A stretch of DNA of 16,249 nucleotides. Source: Chloroflexota bacterium (lineage in GTDB: Bacteria > Chloroflexota > Dormibacteria > CF-121). A model generated the notes under the pieces. It did no database searches and was not told where the DNA came from. It saw only the letters and a program-made list of their open reading frames with translations. Where the stretch lies: the NCBI GenBank assembly GCA_005881235.1, contig VBEQ01000160.1:1-16249 (forward strand), written 5' to 3'. Of the stretch, positions 1-7,815 are shown in pieces. The position numbers were made by a program, and so were the translations under genes. Position 1 is the first letter of the stretch. Every line of letters starts with the position of its first letter.

Positions 1-1178
1 TGCTTGTAGCCGGCTACCGCCCGGTTCATATCATCGCGGAGCTCGAGGCGGATCGGCTGCCAGTCACCAGCGCTGAAACGGCCGTTGATGACGCGCGCGG
101 TCTGCACCACCTGGCGGGCGTACTCGCGATACTCCGGCACGTTCTGGCGCGTTTTCTGCAGCATCGCCCAGAACATGACGCGCCGGTGCCACTCCGGATG
201 GGCCTGCAGGAGCCGGTCGTAGGCGATGAACCCGCGGATGATGTTCTTGGAGAGGTCCATGCGGTCGACCCGGTAGACGAGTTGCTCGGGACGCCAGCGC
301 AGCACCTCGCGCTCGGCCCGTTCTACCGCCGGGCTGGCGGCGCTGCGCTCGAACTCGCGAACGTCGATCGAGATCGGATAGCGACGCACCCACACGGTGC
401 GACCGCGATAGAACGCGGTCTGCTGGCGGAGATCCACCGGCAGGCCCATGTTTTCCTCGCATGTCAGCAGGAAGTTGCGTACGTCCGAGTGCGTCTGCAG
501 GCCGATGATGTCCGCCGCCAGCAAGCCGTCCATGATCTCATCCCGCATGTAGTGCGGCAGGACCTTCCAGTACTGCGGCGTCGGCCAGGGGATGTGGACG
601 AAATGCTGGATGACAGCGTCCGGCAGCTCGCGTCGAACCAGCCGCGGCACCAGGTAGAGGTGATAGTCATGGGAAAGGACGAGTGGCCGCTTGCGACCGC
701 GTCGCGCTTCACGGACGATCTGCTGCGCGAACAGCTGGTTGACCAGGCGGTAGCCCTCGGTCCAGGCACGATGCGTGCTGTCGTCCAGCACCGGCGCTTG
801 CGCCAGGTTCCACAGGTAGTGCTGCACGAACCAGAGCAGCGGGTTGGCGATCGTGTTGTAGTAGAGGTCGTAGACCAGCCGCGGCGGATTGACCCAGCTC
901 ACCTGGAAGCGCGAGCCGTCGGTGGTCTCCACCATCATCGGCTCGCCGCCGTTGCCCAGCTCGAGTTCGCCCTCGAAGCCGTCGCGCACGGAGGCGACCC
1001 AGACCGCCCCCGTCGCCTGCGCCAGTCCGGAGAGCCCGGTGACGAGCCCGCCCGAGCCGCGCACGAAGCGCTCGCGTTCGGCCGGATCCGGGGCCAGGTC
1101 GACCGGGGGCCGGTTGGCGGCCACGATCGGGTGGAAGTCCTTGAGAAGGCGCCGGGTGTATTGCTCGATCGCCAGCAT
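1..1178 (-). CDS. otsA: Trehalose-6-phosphate synthase (GT20), 3' end cut by window edge
   Basis: This retaining glycosyltransferase of family GT20 transfers glucose from a nucleotide-sugar to glucose-6-phosphate, giving trehalose-6-phosphate in the cytoplasm (family knowledge). About 392 residues are visible. They include ANRPPV near residue 20, the glycine loop GSGGLVTGLSGL (about 38-50), LSHDYHLYLVPRLVR (about 168-182), HFVHIPWP, GLQTH, YPISIDV, and RVDRMDLSKNIIRGF (from about 303), whose Arg and Lys match the phosphate-contacting pair of OtsA. The visible part stops just before the expected acidic DGMNLVAKE-type nucleotide-sugar motif, so roughly 80-100 C-terminal residues lie outside the window. 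The start is well fixed: an in-frame TAG lies four codons upstream of ATG 1178. No strong SD is seen. No phosphatase is visible; an OtsB may lie further left. It is divergent from a MerR regulator. Confidence 0.93.
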   Translation of the reverse strand, partial: MLAIEQYTRRLLKDFHPIVAANRPPVDLAPDPAERERFVRGSGGLVTGLSGLAQATGAVWVASVRDGFEGELELGNGGEPMMVETTDGSRFQVSWVNPPRLVYDLYYNTIANPLLWFVQHYLWNLAQAPVLDDSTHRAWTEGYRLVNQLFAQQIVREARRGRKRPLVLSHDYHLYLVPRLVRRELPDAVIQHFVHIPWPTPQYWKVLPHYMRDEIMDGLLAADIIGLQTHSDVRNFLLTCEENMGLPVDLRQQTAFYRGRTVWVRRYPISIDVREFERSAASPAVERAEREVLRWRPEQLVYRVDRMDLSKNIIRGFIAYDRLLQAHPEWHRRVMFWAMLQKTRQNVPEYREYARQVVQTARVINGRFSAGDWQPIRLELRDDMNRAVAGYK

Positions 1179-1235
1179 CGCTCGCGTCTAACTCTACGCG
1201 GCCACCTCCCAATCGGCCCCCCAAAGGACCGGTCG

Positions 1236-1283
1236 CTTGCACGCCTCGTGAATATGTGATATCGTAAATATAAAGTTAGGCTC
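1236..1283. promoter_or_regulatory. AT-rich divergent promoter region between trehalose synthase and MerR gene
   Basis: The 140-bp gap between the divergent genes is GC-rich except for one AT-rich patch around 1250-1280. On the + strand, TTGCAC (1237-1242) and TATCGT (1260-1265) are separated by 17 bp, a moderate sigma-70 match. TATAAA at 1269-1274 is another possible -10. The patch also holds the palindrome GATATC and two GTGA words. A canonical HspR operator (CTTGAGT-N7-ACTCAAG) was not found. The promoter call is an inference from position and composition. Confidence 0.35.
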
Positions 1284-1318
1284 CAGGCAGGCGTGCGTAT
1301 GGGGCCAGGGGGTTAAGC

Positions 1319-1666
1319 GTGGGAAAACGGAAGCGGACATCGGCGATCGCGCCCGGCCGGGCGGTCTTCACGCCGAGCATCGCGAGCGAGATCCTCAACC
1401 TGCATCCGCGCACGCTGATGATCTACGAAAGCGAGAACCTCATCAAACCGCAACGGACCGCCACCAACCGGCGGCGCTACTCAGAGGACGACATCCGGCG
1501 GGTGCGCGTGATCCAGTTCCTCACCCGTCAAAAGGGCGTCAACCTGGCAGGGGTCAAGTACGTGCTCCGCCTGCTGCAGTCACTGGGCAATCAGGGCCTC
1601 GACCTGAACCAGGTCCGCGAACTCGACACGCTACAGGAAGTGTCCGGAAACGGCCTCACCGCCTGA
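1319..1666 (+). CDS. MerR-family transcriptional regulator, HspR-like
   Basis: This is a 115-residue cytoplasmic DNA-binding protein. The winged-helix MerR domain spans roughly residues 17-85: a first helix-turn-helix (TPSIASEILNLHPRTLMIYE), a wing with NRRRYSEDDIRRVRVIQFL, and the segment GVNLAGVKYVLRLL. That last segment is typical of the HspR/heat-shock-repressor branch rather than metal- or drug-sensing MerR proteins. It has no metal-binding Cys cluster and is too short for a separate effector domain. The start is GTG 1319, preceded by a G-rich stretch (GGGGG, about 1308-1312). It is divergent from trehalose synthase, which makes that gene a candidate target. An hspR assignment would be premature, because no dnaK operon is next to it. 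Confidence 0.88.
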   Translation: MGKRKRTSAIAPGRAVFTPSIASEILNLHPRTLMIYESENLIKPQRTATNRRRYSEDDIRRVRVIQFLTRQKGVNLAGVKYVLRLLQSLGNQGLDLNQVRELDTLQEVSGNGLTA

Positions 1667-1680
1667 TTTCAGCACTATCC

Positions 1681-1706
1681 GCCGCCCTTTGCACGTCGGG
1701 GGCGGC
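1681..1706 (+). terminator. Terminator-like hairpin after the MerR gene
   Basis: GCCGCCC (1681-1687) and GGGCGGC (1700-1706) form a perfect 7-bp GC stem around a 12-nt loop, 15 bp after the MerR stop. The following TATTTG is a poor U-tract, so termination efficiency is uncertain. Confidence 0.5.
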
Positions 1707-1721
1707 TATTTGCGAAAACCC

Positions 1722-1749
1722 TTGACAGCCCTTCCCAACTATGTAACAG
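1722..1749 (+). promoter_or_regulatory. Possible sigma-70 promoter upstream of the 103-aa gene
   Basis: A perfect -35 hexamer TTGACA (1722-1727) lies in a locally AT-richer stretch. The best -10 candidates, TGTAAC (1742-1747) and TAACAG (1744-1749), are only partial matches with spacers of 14 and 16 bp. It lies between the hairpin after the MerR gene and the next start codon, so the two genes are probably separate transcripts. Confidence 0.4.
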
Positions 1750-1815
1750 TAGGCGTATCAGCTTTCGTGCCTAAATGATTCAGGGATATTCGCGTCAGTG
1801 AAGGGAGCGAATTAG

Positions 1816-2127
1816 ATGTTGAGCGATGCGATCGAGGAAATACATCGCGAGTTCGAGGCGGCGGCCGATCGGCGCAACCAGGAACTGAAGCGGCGCGCCG
1901 ACGTGCGCCGCGTCGACGACTTCCTCCTGTCAATTGAGGACATCATCGAGAACCGCCGGGGTGCGGTCCCAGCACCGCTGATGGATGACATCACCCGCTT
2001 CGTGCGCCCGCTGAGCCGCAAGCTGCTGCGCGCACTCAACCGCAACGTGACGCGTGACCCGGTGCGCGTGCTGGACGTCCTCTTCGATTGCCAGCAACTG
2101 CTCTTGCCGCGGATGATGGTGGCGTAA
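1816..2127 (+). CDS. Hypothetical small helical charged protein
   Basis: This protein of 103 residues is not recognised as any family. It begins with ATG 1816 after a clear purine-rich SD (AAGGGAG, about 1801-1807). The sequence is rich in Arg, Asp, Glu and Leu. It looks entirely helical and cytoplasmic, with no signal peptide or TM segment; residues 1-50 carry regular charged heptad-like patterning (IEEIHREFEAAADRRNQELK) that could form a coiled coil. It contains a single Cys (in FDCQQ). Codon use and the SD support a real gene. It is flanked by a probable promoter upstream and about 140 bp of non-coding sequence downstream. No function is proposed. Confidence 0.75.
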   Translation: MLSDAIEEIHREFEAAADRRNQELKRRADVRRVDDFLLSIEDIIENRRGAVPAPLMDDITRFVRPLSRKLLRALNRNVTRDPVRVLDVLFDCQQLLLPRMMVA

Positions 2128-2267
2128 TCCTGGCGTAAGGGGGGTTCTCCGCCAAGAAAACCGTTAGCCAGCGCGCTCAATAAGCCGGATAGCCGTTGCA
2201 GTTGATTCCGGATTGTGCGTGAAATAGCCTGTGCGGCCGGTCGGAGTACCCTGCTGAGGATCCCTTG

Positions 2268-3860
2268 ATGCGCCAGACCTTGACCCGCAACCACGGGTTG
2301 GCCGCGATGCTGAAGCGTCGCTGGTGGATTTTCCCCATCGTCCTGCTGCTGGTGGCGGCCGCGCTGGTGTTCCGCGCGCTCTCCGCACCGCTGGCGGTCA
2401 GTGCCAGCGTCGCTGACGGGGACCACGCCGTGGTTCGGAGCTCGACCGTCGCGCTCAGATTCAACCAGGACATGGATGTGGCGTCGGTCACCAGAGGCTT
2501 TCACATCATTCCCGCAGTGCCCTACACGGTGGTCGTCAAGAGTCCGCGGAGCTTCGAATTCCATCCGCAACTGGCGCCCGACACCGCATACCGGATCCAG
2601 GTGATCGGAGCCCGCAAGGGGGTCGGATTCGGGAGCGAGAACTATTCGGTCGCGTTTCGCACGGAACCCGCCCCCAAGGTCGCCGGTGCGACCTTCAACG
2701 ATGCGCCGCTTGCCGACGGTCAACAGGCCGTCGCCCTGCGAGGTAACCTGAAGGTCGCCTTCTCGCAGCCGATGGACCCGGCGCGGACGCCCATCCTCCT
2801 GGACGGAGCCGCCGTCGATGCCAAGAACATCACCTGGGACGCGACGGGCCAGAGCGCCACGCTGGCGGTGACGCTCAGCCATAGTCGCACCCACACGCTT
2901 CTCGTCCCCAAGACGGCGATGAACCGCAAGCAGGATCTCGCTGTCGCCAGCTGGACCATCGGCTTCAGCACGGTGGTCCAGGTGCCATCCGCCGGGTCGA
3001 CGACACGGATCGGGACGTCGAGTGCGCCGATCATCATCCAGATCGAGAACAGCTCACAACCCACGGTTCGGCCGCAGACCGGTATGCAGCAGGCCGACAT
3101 GATCTACGAATACATCAGCGAGTTCGGAATCCCTCGGCTCAGTGCTGTCTACTGGCATGTGCCGACCAGCTTGATCGGTCCGGTGCGAAGCTGCCGCCTG
3201 ATCACGCTGCAGCTCGAGCAGATGTATCGCGGCATGATCTACTGCTCCGGAGCAAACGACTATGTGCTCGGCCAGGTCTGGAAGTGGCCCAACGTCGTCT
3301 ATGACTACGCCTACATGTACTCCTTCATGTACCGTGCATCAGATCGGTCTGCGCCCCACAACGTGATCGCCCGCCCCGACCAGATCACCATGCATACGGC
3401 CCAGGCGAATCTGCCAGCGCTTAACTACGACATCGCGCCGGCCCACCCGGACGTACCGCTCCCAGGCGCCACGCCGGCGACCAGCGTTTCCATCCCGCAG
3501 CATGGGGCGGTCTGGCGGTATGATGCCAACTCGCATGAGTACCGCAAGTGGCAGGACGGCGCGCCCTTCAGCAATGTTGGCACCGGTCAGGTCCACGCCA
3601 AAAACCTGATCATCGAGCACGTCCAGTCGCGCCTCGATCTGAACCCGGCCAATACCGGCGTCCACCATACCTACAACACCGAGTACTACGAGCTGGCCGG
3701 CGAGGGAACGGCCGACATCTACTCCGACGGCGGGATGATCCACGCGACATGGAAACATCCCAATCGCGACCTACCGGTTGTTTACTACGATGCCAGCGGC
3801 AACCCGGTGGACCTCAACACCGGATTGACCTGGGTTCACGTGATAGGGAGTGATCAATGA
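2268..3860 (+). CDS. Membrane-anchored Ig-like / DUF3048 (YerB-like) protein, copy 1
   Basis: The protein has 530 residues. A basic N-terminus (MLKRRWW) is followed by one TM segment at about 20-38 (PIVLLLVAAALVF), so the rest is probably extracytoplasmic. Next come two bacterial Ig-like domains of the SbsA/Big_5 type: about 43-130 (RFNQDMD) and about 137-235 (AFSQPMD). A DUF3048 domain (N and C parts, the family of B. subtilis YerB) follows from about 245 to the end, with IIIQIENS, GMQQADMIYEYISE, GPVRSCRL (304-311), and a terminal LTWVHVIG. The family's biochemical role is unknown. ATG 2268 is preferred over the overlapping TTG 2265 because GAGGA (2256-2260) lies 7 bp before it. The stop codon overlaps the next start (ATGA), implying translational coupling with its paralog. 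Confidence 0.88.
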   Translation: MRQTLTRNHGLAAMLKRRWWIFPIVLLLVAAALVFRALSAPLAVSASVADGDHAVVRSSTVALRFNQDMDVASVTRGFHIIPAVPYTVVVKSPRSFEFHPQLAPDTAYRIQVIGARKGVGFGSENYSVAFRTEPAPKVAGATFNDAPLADGQQAVALRGNLKVAFSQPMDPARTPILLDGAAVDAKNITWDATGQSATLAVTLSHSRTHTLLVPKTAMNRKQDLAVASWTIGFSTVVQVPSAGSTTRIGTSSAPIIIQIENSSQPTVRPQTGMQQADMIYEYISEFGIPRLSAVYWHVPTSLIGPVRSCRLITLQLEQMYRGMIYCSGANDYVLGQVWKWPNVVYDYAYMYSFMYRASDRSAPHNVIARPDQITMHTAQANLPALNYDIAPAHPDVPLPGATPATSVSIPQHGAVWRYDANSHEYRKWQDGAPFSNVGTGQVHAKNLIIEHVQSRLDLNPANTGVHHTYNTEYYELAGEGTADIYSDGGMIHATWKHPNRDLPVVYYDASGNPVDLNTGLTWVHVIGSDQ

Positions 3861-5422
3861 CCTGGACGCACACACTTCGACAGCGCTGGTGGCTGCTGCC
3901 GATCGCCATCCTGGCGGTCGCGGTTGCCATCGTGATTCGCATCATCACCACCCCGCTCGAGGTGAGCGCCAACGTCAACAACGGCGACCAGGCCGTCCCA
4001 CGAACGGCGACCATCGATCTCCACTTCAACCAGGAGATGAAACCGGCTTCCGTCCAGCGGGCCTTTAGCATCACGCCGTCCGTACCGGTCTCATTCAAAG
4101 CCGTTAGCCCCAAGGAATTCCAGTTCCGGCCGGCGATGAAACCGAGCATTGCGTATCACGTCACCCTGAAGGACGCCCAGAACACTTCGGGACGTGGCGT
4201 CAGCAGCGGCTTCAGCTTCAAGACGGAGCCCGCGCCCGCCGTTGCCGCCGTCCTCGTCAACAGCAGCGCGGTCACCGACGGCCAGCAAGCGGTGAAGCCA
4301 ACCGGCGACGTCAAAATCAATTTCTCCCAGCCCATGGATGGCGCCAGGACGCCAATCTCACTGAACGGCAAGCCCTATGACAAACCCATCAGCTGGGCGA
4401 GCGACGGGAAGAGCGCCACGCTCGGCCTCAAGCTGGGGCACAGCCACCAGTACCAGCTCTCGATTCCGCAAACCGCCGTCAATCGCAAGCAGGACCCGCT
4501 GGCGGCCGACTGGAAGTTCTCGTTCACCACGCTGATCGAGGTCCCGTCGCAAGGCGACCCCGCCCGCATCGGGGCCGGCGTTCCGGTCATCATCCAAATC
4601 GAGAACAGCGTTGACGCCCGCCCCCAAGCGGGGATGCAGCAGGCCGACGTGGTCTATGAGTACATCAGCGAGGGCTCGATCCCGCGACTCAGTGCCGTCT
4701 ACTGGCACCCGTTACCGGACCTGGTCGGGCCAGTACGCAGCTGCCGGCTGATCACGATCCGGTTGGAGCTGATGTACAAGGGCATGATCTACTGTTCCGG
4801 CGCGAACGACTATGTCCTGGGCATGGTCTGGAAACACCCCAACCTTGTCAACGACTATGCCCGAGGAGCGGGGAACGTCTTCTATCGCGACAATGCCACC
4901 CGTTATGCCCCGCATAACGTGATGATGCACGGCAACAACGTCGCACCCTTTACCGCCCTCCATGGCATCCCGGCCCCGCCCTACGATATTGCCGCCAAGC
5001 ACCCCGACGCCAGTTTCGCCGGTGATGCGGCGCCGGTGATCAGCGTTCCCGATCACGGCGCGGTCTGGTACTACGACCCCGCCTCAAAGCAGTACCTCAA
5101 GTCGCAGGATGGCGCGAACTTCATGAATTTCGGAACCGGCCGCGTGCACGCGAAGACGGTCATCGTCGAGTACGTCAACTCGTACCTCGACACCAATCCG
5201 GCGAATAGCTTCCACGGCTACTTTACTGAAGCCTACGAGCTCACCGGTGACGGCAAGGCCGACATCTTTGTGGACGGTGTCGTGATCCACGCCACCTGGC
5301 ATCATCCAGACCCGAACGTTCCGGCGGTCTATCTCGATGCCAGCGGGAACCCGATCGACCTGGACAATGGTCTGACCTGGGTCCACGTGATCGGCTCCCA
5401 AAAGTGGCACGGAGTCGGCTGA
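3857..5422 (+). CDS. Membrane-anchored Ig-like / DUF3048 (YerB-like) protein, copy 2
   Basis: This 521-residue paralog of the preceding protein has the same layout. A TM anchor lies at about 11-30 (WWLLPIAILAVAVAIVIRII), followed by two SbsA/Big_5-like Ig domains (HFNQEMK; NFSQPMD) and a DUF3048 domain with IIQIENSV, GMQQADVVYEYISEGSIPRL, GPVRSCRL (291-298), and LTWVHVIG near the C-terminus. The C-terminal half is far more similar between the two copies than the Ig-like part, so the pair arose by tandem duplication. ATG 3857 overlaps the TGA of copy 1 by 4 bp. The stop TGA (5420-5422) is followed in the same frame by the GH38 gene. Function is unknown; an extracytoplasmic cell-envelope role is inferred from topology and Ig domains. 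Confidence 0.88.
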   Translation: MTWTHTLRQRWWLLPIAILAVAVAIVIRIITTPLEVSANVNNGDQAVPRTATIDLHFNQEMKPASVQRAFSITPSVPVSFKAVSPKEFQFRPAMKPSIAYHVTLKDAQNTSGRGVSSGFSFKTEPAPAVAAVLVNSSAVTDGQQAVKPTGDVKINFSQPMDGARTPISLNGKPYDKPISWASDGKSATLGLKLGHSHQYQLSIPQTAVNRKQDPLAADWKFSFTTLIEVPSQGDPARIGAGVPVIIQIENSVDARPQAGMQQADVVYEYISEGSIPRLSAVYWHPLPDLVGPVRSCRLITIRLELMYKGMIYCSGANDYVLGMVWKHPNLVNDYARGAGNVFYRDNATRYAPHNVMMHGNNVAPFTALHGIPAPPYDIAAKHPDASFAGDAAPVISVPDHGAVWYYDPASKQYLKSQDGANFMNFGTGRVHAKTVIVEYVNSYLDTNPANSFHGYFTEAYELTGDGKADIFVDGVVIHATWHHPDPNVPAVYLDASGNPIDLDNGLTWVHVIGSQKWHGVG

Positions 5423-5425
5423 TCG

Positions 5426-7795
5426 ATTAGCACGACGACGGTCTACATCGTTCCGCATACCCACTGGGACCGTGAGTGGTATGCGACGTTTGAGACCTTC
5501 CGGGCGCAACTCGTCGAACTCTGGGACCAGCTCCTCACCCTCACCGAGGCCGATCCCGACTTCCGTTTCCTGATGGACGGGCAGACGGTGGTGATCGACG
5601 ATTACCTGCAGGTCCGGCCCGAAGCGCGAGGACGGCTCGAGCGCGCCGTTCGCAGCGGACAGATCCAGGTCGGCCCCTGGTACACGCTCCCCGACGAGTT
5701 CCTCGTGAGCGGCGAGACGTTGGTCCGTGACCTGCAACGTGGGCTCGCGTCGGCGGACCTCCACGGCGGCTCGATGCGGGCCGGCTACTTACCGGACTCG
5801 TTCGGCCATGCCGCCCAGATGCCGCAGATTTACCGCCAGCTGGGCTTTAAGCACGCTGCCGTCTGGCGCGGCGTGCCGCTCGCGATCGACCGTGTCGCCT
5901 TCGACTGGGAGGCGCCGGACGGCAGCCGGATTCTTACCGCCTACATGGGCAATTCCTACTCTCAGGGGGTCGATCTGCCGACCGAGCGCGACGCGCTCGC
6001 GGCGCGCATTGCGAGCGTGCTGCAGGCGATCGCCCCCTTCCACCCGACCGCCGATGTCCTGTTGATGAATGGCAACGACCACGTCCTTCCCCAGGCGGCG
6101 CTGAGCGCAGCGGTGCGAGAAGCAACCGGATGGCTCACCGGCACCGTGATCCGGCTCGCCCGCCTCGACGACTACCTCGCGCGCCTGCCCGAGCATGGCT
6201 GGCCACGCTGGCGCGGCGAATTGCGCTCCTCGGCACGTGCCAACGTCCTGATGGGGACACTCTCGGTTCGCGCGCCCGACAAGCAGCGTCACTTCGAGGC
6301 CACCCGCGTGCTCGAGCGGATGGCGGAGCCCCTCGCCGCCATCACCGGAGTCGATGCTGCGAAGGCGCTCGACCAGGCCTGGACGCTCATGCTGCAAAAC
6401 GCCGCGCACGACACGGCCTGCGGCTCCGGCATCGACGCCGTGGCCGAGGCGTCGAGGCGACGCAGTACGGAGGTGATCGAGATCGCTGAGCGGATCATCG
6501 ATCAGGCTCTCCCGCGCCTGGCCGGGGCGGGTCAGGTCTGGAATCCCAGCCCTTTTCCGCGACAGGGCCTGGTCGAGGCCGAGGGCGCGCTGGTTCTCAC
6601 CCCCCTCATCCCGGGAGGCTCGATCGTTTCGTTGGCGACCGCGACTCCCGCGGCGCCGATTCGCGCGCGCGGAACTCGACTCGAGAACGCCGACCTCGTC
6701 TGCGACCTAGGCGCCGACGGCACGCTCGCGATTCTCGACCGGCGAACCGGAGTGCGCTACCAGGGGCTGCACCGGCTGGTCGACAGTGGGGACGCCGGCG
6801 ATGAATACAACTTCTCACCGCCGGCTGGGAATCCGCAACCGGCCGATCCGGTGCGCAACTTTCGGAGCGCGCTGCTGGAAGAGGGACCACTCCGAGGACG
6901 CCTGGAGGCACGCTACGATTTCGCGGTCTTCAGCGGGCTCAGCCATGATCGGCGGCGACGCGGCGAGGCGGAGACGGCGCTACCCGTTCGACTCATGCTC
7001 TCGCTCGAGGCCGACCGACCGCGTCTCGACATCGAGCTCGAAGTCATCAACCGTGCGGAGGATCACCGCCTCCGCGTCCACTTCCCGCTACCCTTTCAGG
7101 CCGGTCACTCGGTCGCGGATACCGCGTTTCACGCGACGGCGCGCGCCGTTGCCGCGGCCCGGCGCGATCCCGGCGCCGCGGAACTCGAACTGCCCACCTA
7201 CCCGATGTGGTCCTTCGTCGACGTCAGCGATGGCCGCGCGGGCCTGGCGCTGATTGCACACGGCCTGCACGAATACGAAGTGCTGCCGGGTCCTCCCCAG
7301 GAGCTCGCGCTCACCCTGCTGCGTTCGGTCGGCTGGCTGTCGCGAGATGACCTCGTCACGCGCGCCGGACATGCCGGTCCCGAGATGGAGACGCCGGGCG
7401 CCCAGGTCCCTGGCGGACACCGGTTCCGCTACAGCCTCTTCTTCCACGCCGGTGACTGGCAATCGGGGGGCGTATGGCGCGCCGCCGAATCGGTCCTGCA
7501 GCCCATCGTGGCCGCACGGGGCGCACCTGTCACCACCACGCCCCCGGTGATCGAGCTCGAACCCGGCTGCATGCAGATGACGGCACTACAGCCACGGCCC
7601 GCAGGCTACGATCTCCGCTTCCTCAACGCCTCGGATGCTTCACAGGAGGCGCGCGTTCGACTGCAGCCGCAACCGGCGGACGTGAGGGTCGTGACGCTCG
7701 GCGACGTCGAGCGCGAGCGCCTGGTGCCGGCGGGTGGTGTGCTGCACCTCCCCGTCAATCCCTGGGAAATCGTGACCCTGCGCGCGACGCGCTAG
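5426..7795 (+). CDS. GH38 alpha-mannosidase, probable ATT start
   Basis: This is a family GH38 glycosidase of about 789 residues that hydrolyses alpha-mannosides by a retaining, metal-dependent mechanism (family knowledge). Numbered from ATT 5426, PHTHWDREWY holds the expected zinc ligands His13 and Asp15, YLPDSFGHAAQMP the nucleophile Asp124, and QNAAHDTACG the zinc-ligand His328. The middle domain (RANVLMGTLSVRAP) and the beta-rich C-terminal domain are intact. No signal peptide is seen. There is no ATG, GTG, TTG or CTG between the upstream TGA (5420) and HTHWD; the next usable codon is ATG 5573, which would delete the catalytic motif. ATT 5426 gives I/M-STTTVYIVPHTHWD, with GGAG (5411-5414) 11 bp upstream. 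It probably belongs to the DUF3048 operon. A miscalled base (ATG to ATT) is the main alternative. Confidence 0.9.
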   Translation: MSTTTVYIVPHTHWDREWYATFETFRAQLVELWDQLLTLTEADPDFRFLMDGQTVVIDDYLQVRPEARGRLERAVRSGQIQVGPWYTLPDEFLVSGETLVRDLQRGLASADLHGGSMRAGYLPDSFGHAAQMPQIYRQLGFKHAAVWRGVPLAIDRVAFDWEAPDGSRILTAYMGNSYSQGVDLPTERDALAARIASVLQAIAPFHPTADVLLMNGNDHVLPQAALSAAVREATGWLTGTVIRLARLDDYLARLPEHGWPRWRGELRSSARANVLMGTLSVRAPDKQRHFEATRVLERMAEPLAAITGVDAAKALDQAWTLMLQNAAHDTACGSGIDAVAEASRRRSTEVIEIAERIIDQALPRLAGAGQVWNPSPFPRQGLVEAEGALVLTPLIPGGSIVSLATATPAAPIRARGTRLENADLVCDLGADGTLAILDRRTGVRYQGLHRLVDSGDAGDEYNFSPPAGNPQPADPVRNFRSALLEEGPLRGRLEARYDFAVFSGLSHDRRRRGEAETALPVRLMLSLEADRPRLDIELEVINRAEDHRLRVHFPLPFQAGHSVADTAFHATARAVAAARRDPGAAELELPTYPMWSFVDVSDGRAGLALIAHGLHEYEVLPGPPQELALTLLRSVGWLSRDDLVTRAGHAGPEMETPGAQVPGGHRFRYSLFFHAGDWQSGGVWRAAESVLQPIVAARGAPVTTTPPVIELEPGCMQMTALQPRPAGYDLRFLNASDASQEARVRLQPQPADVRVVTLGDVERERLVPAGGVLHLPVNPWEIVTLRATR

Positions 7796-7815
7796 CAAAC
7801 AAGCGACGCGCGTGG

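Noticed and set aside
186..1259. A 357-codon open frame on the + strand opposite trehalose synthase
   Set aside because: It is a high-GC shadow. The minus strand carries clear GT20 motifs through the whole interval.
2128..2264. A hairpin TGGCG/CGCCA after the 103-aa gene as terminator
   Set aside because: The stem is only 5 bp with a long loop and no T-run. Nothing else notable is seen in this gap.
1812..2894. A 360-codon minus-strand frame
   Set aside because: It is antisense to the 103-aa gene and the first DUF3048 gene. Its composition is low-complexity and it has no recognisable motif.
5573..7795. Starting the mannosidase at ATG 5573
   Set aside because: This removes the HTHWD zinc-binding motif, which is encoded intact upstream in the same frame.
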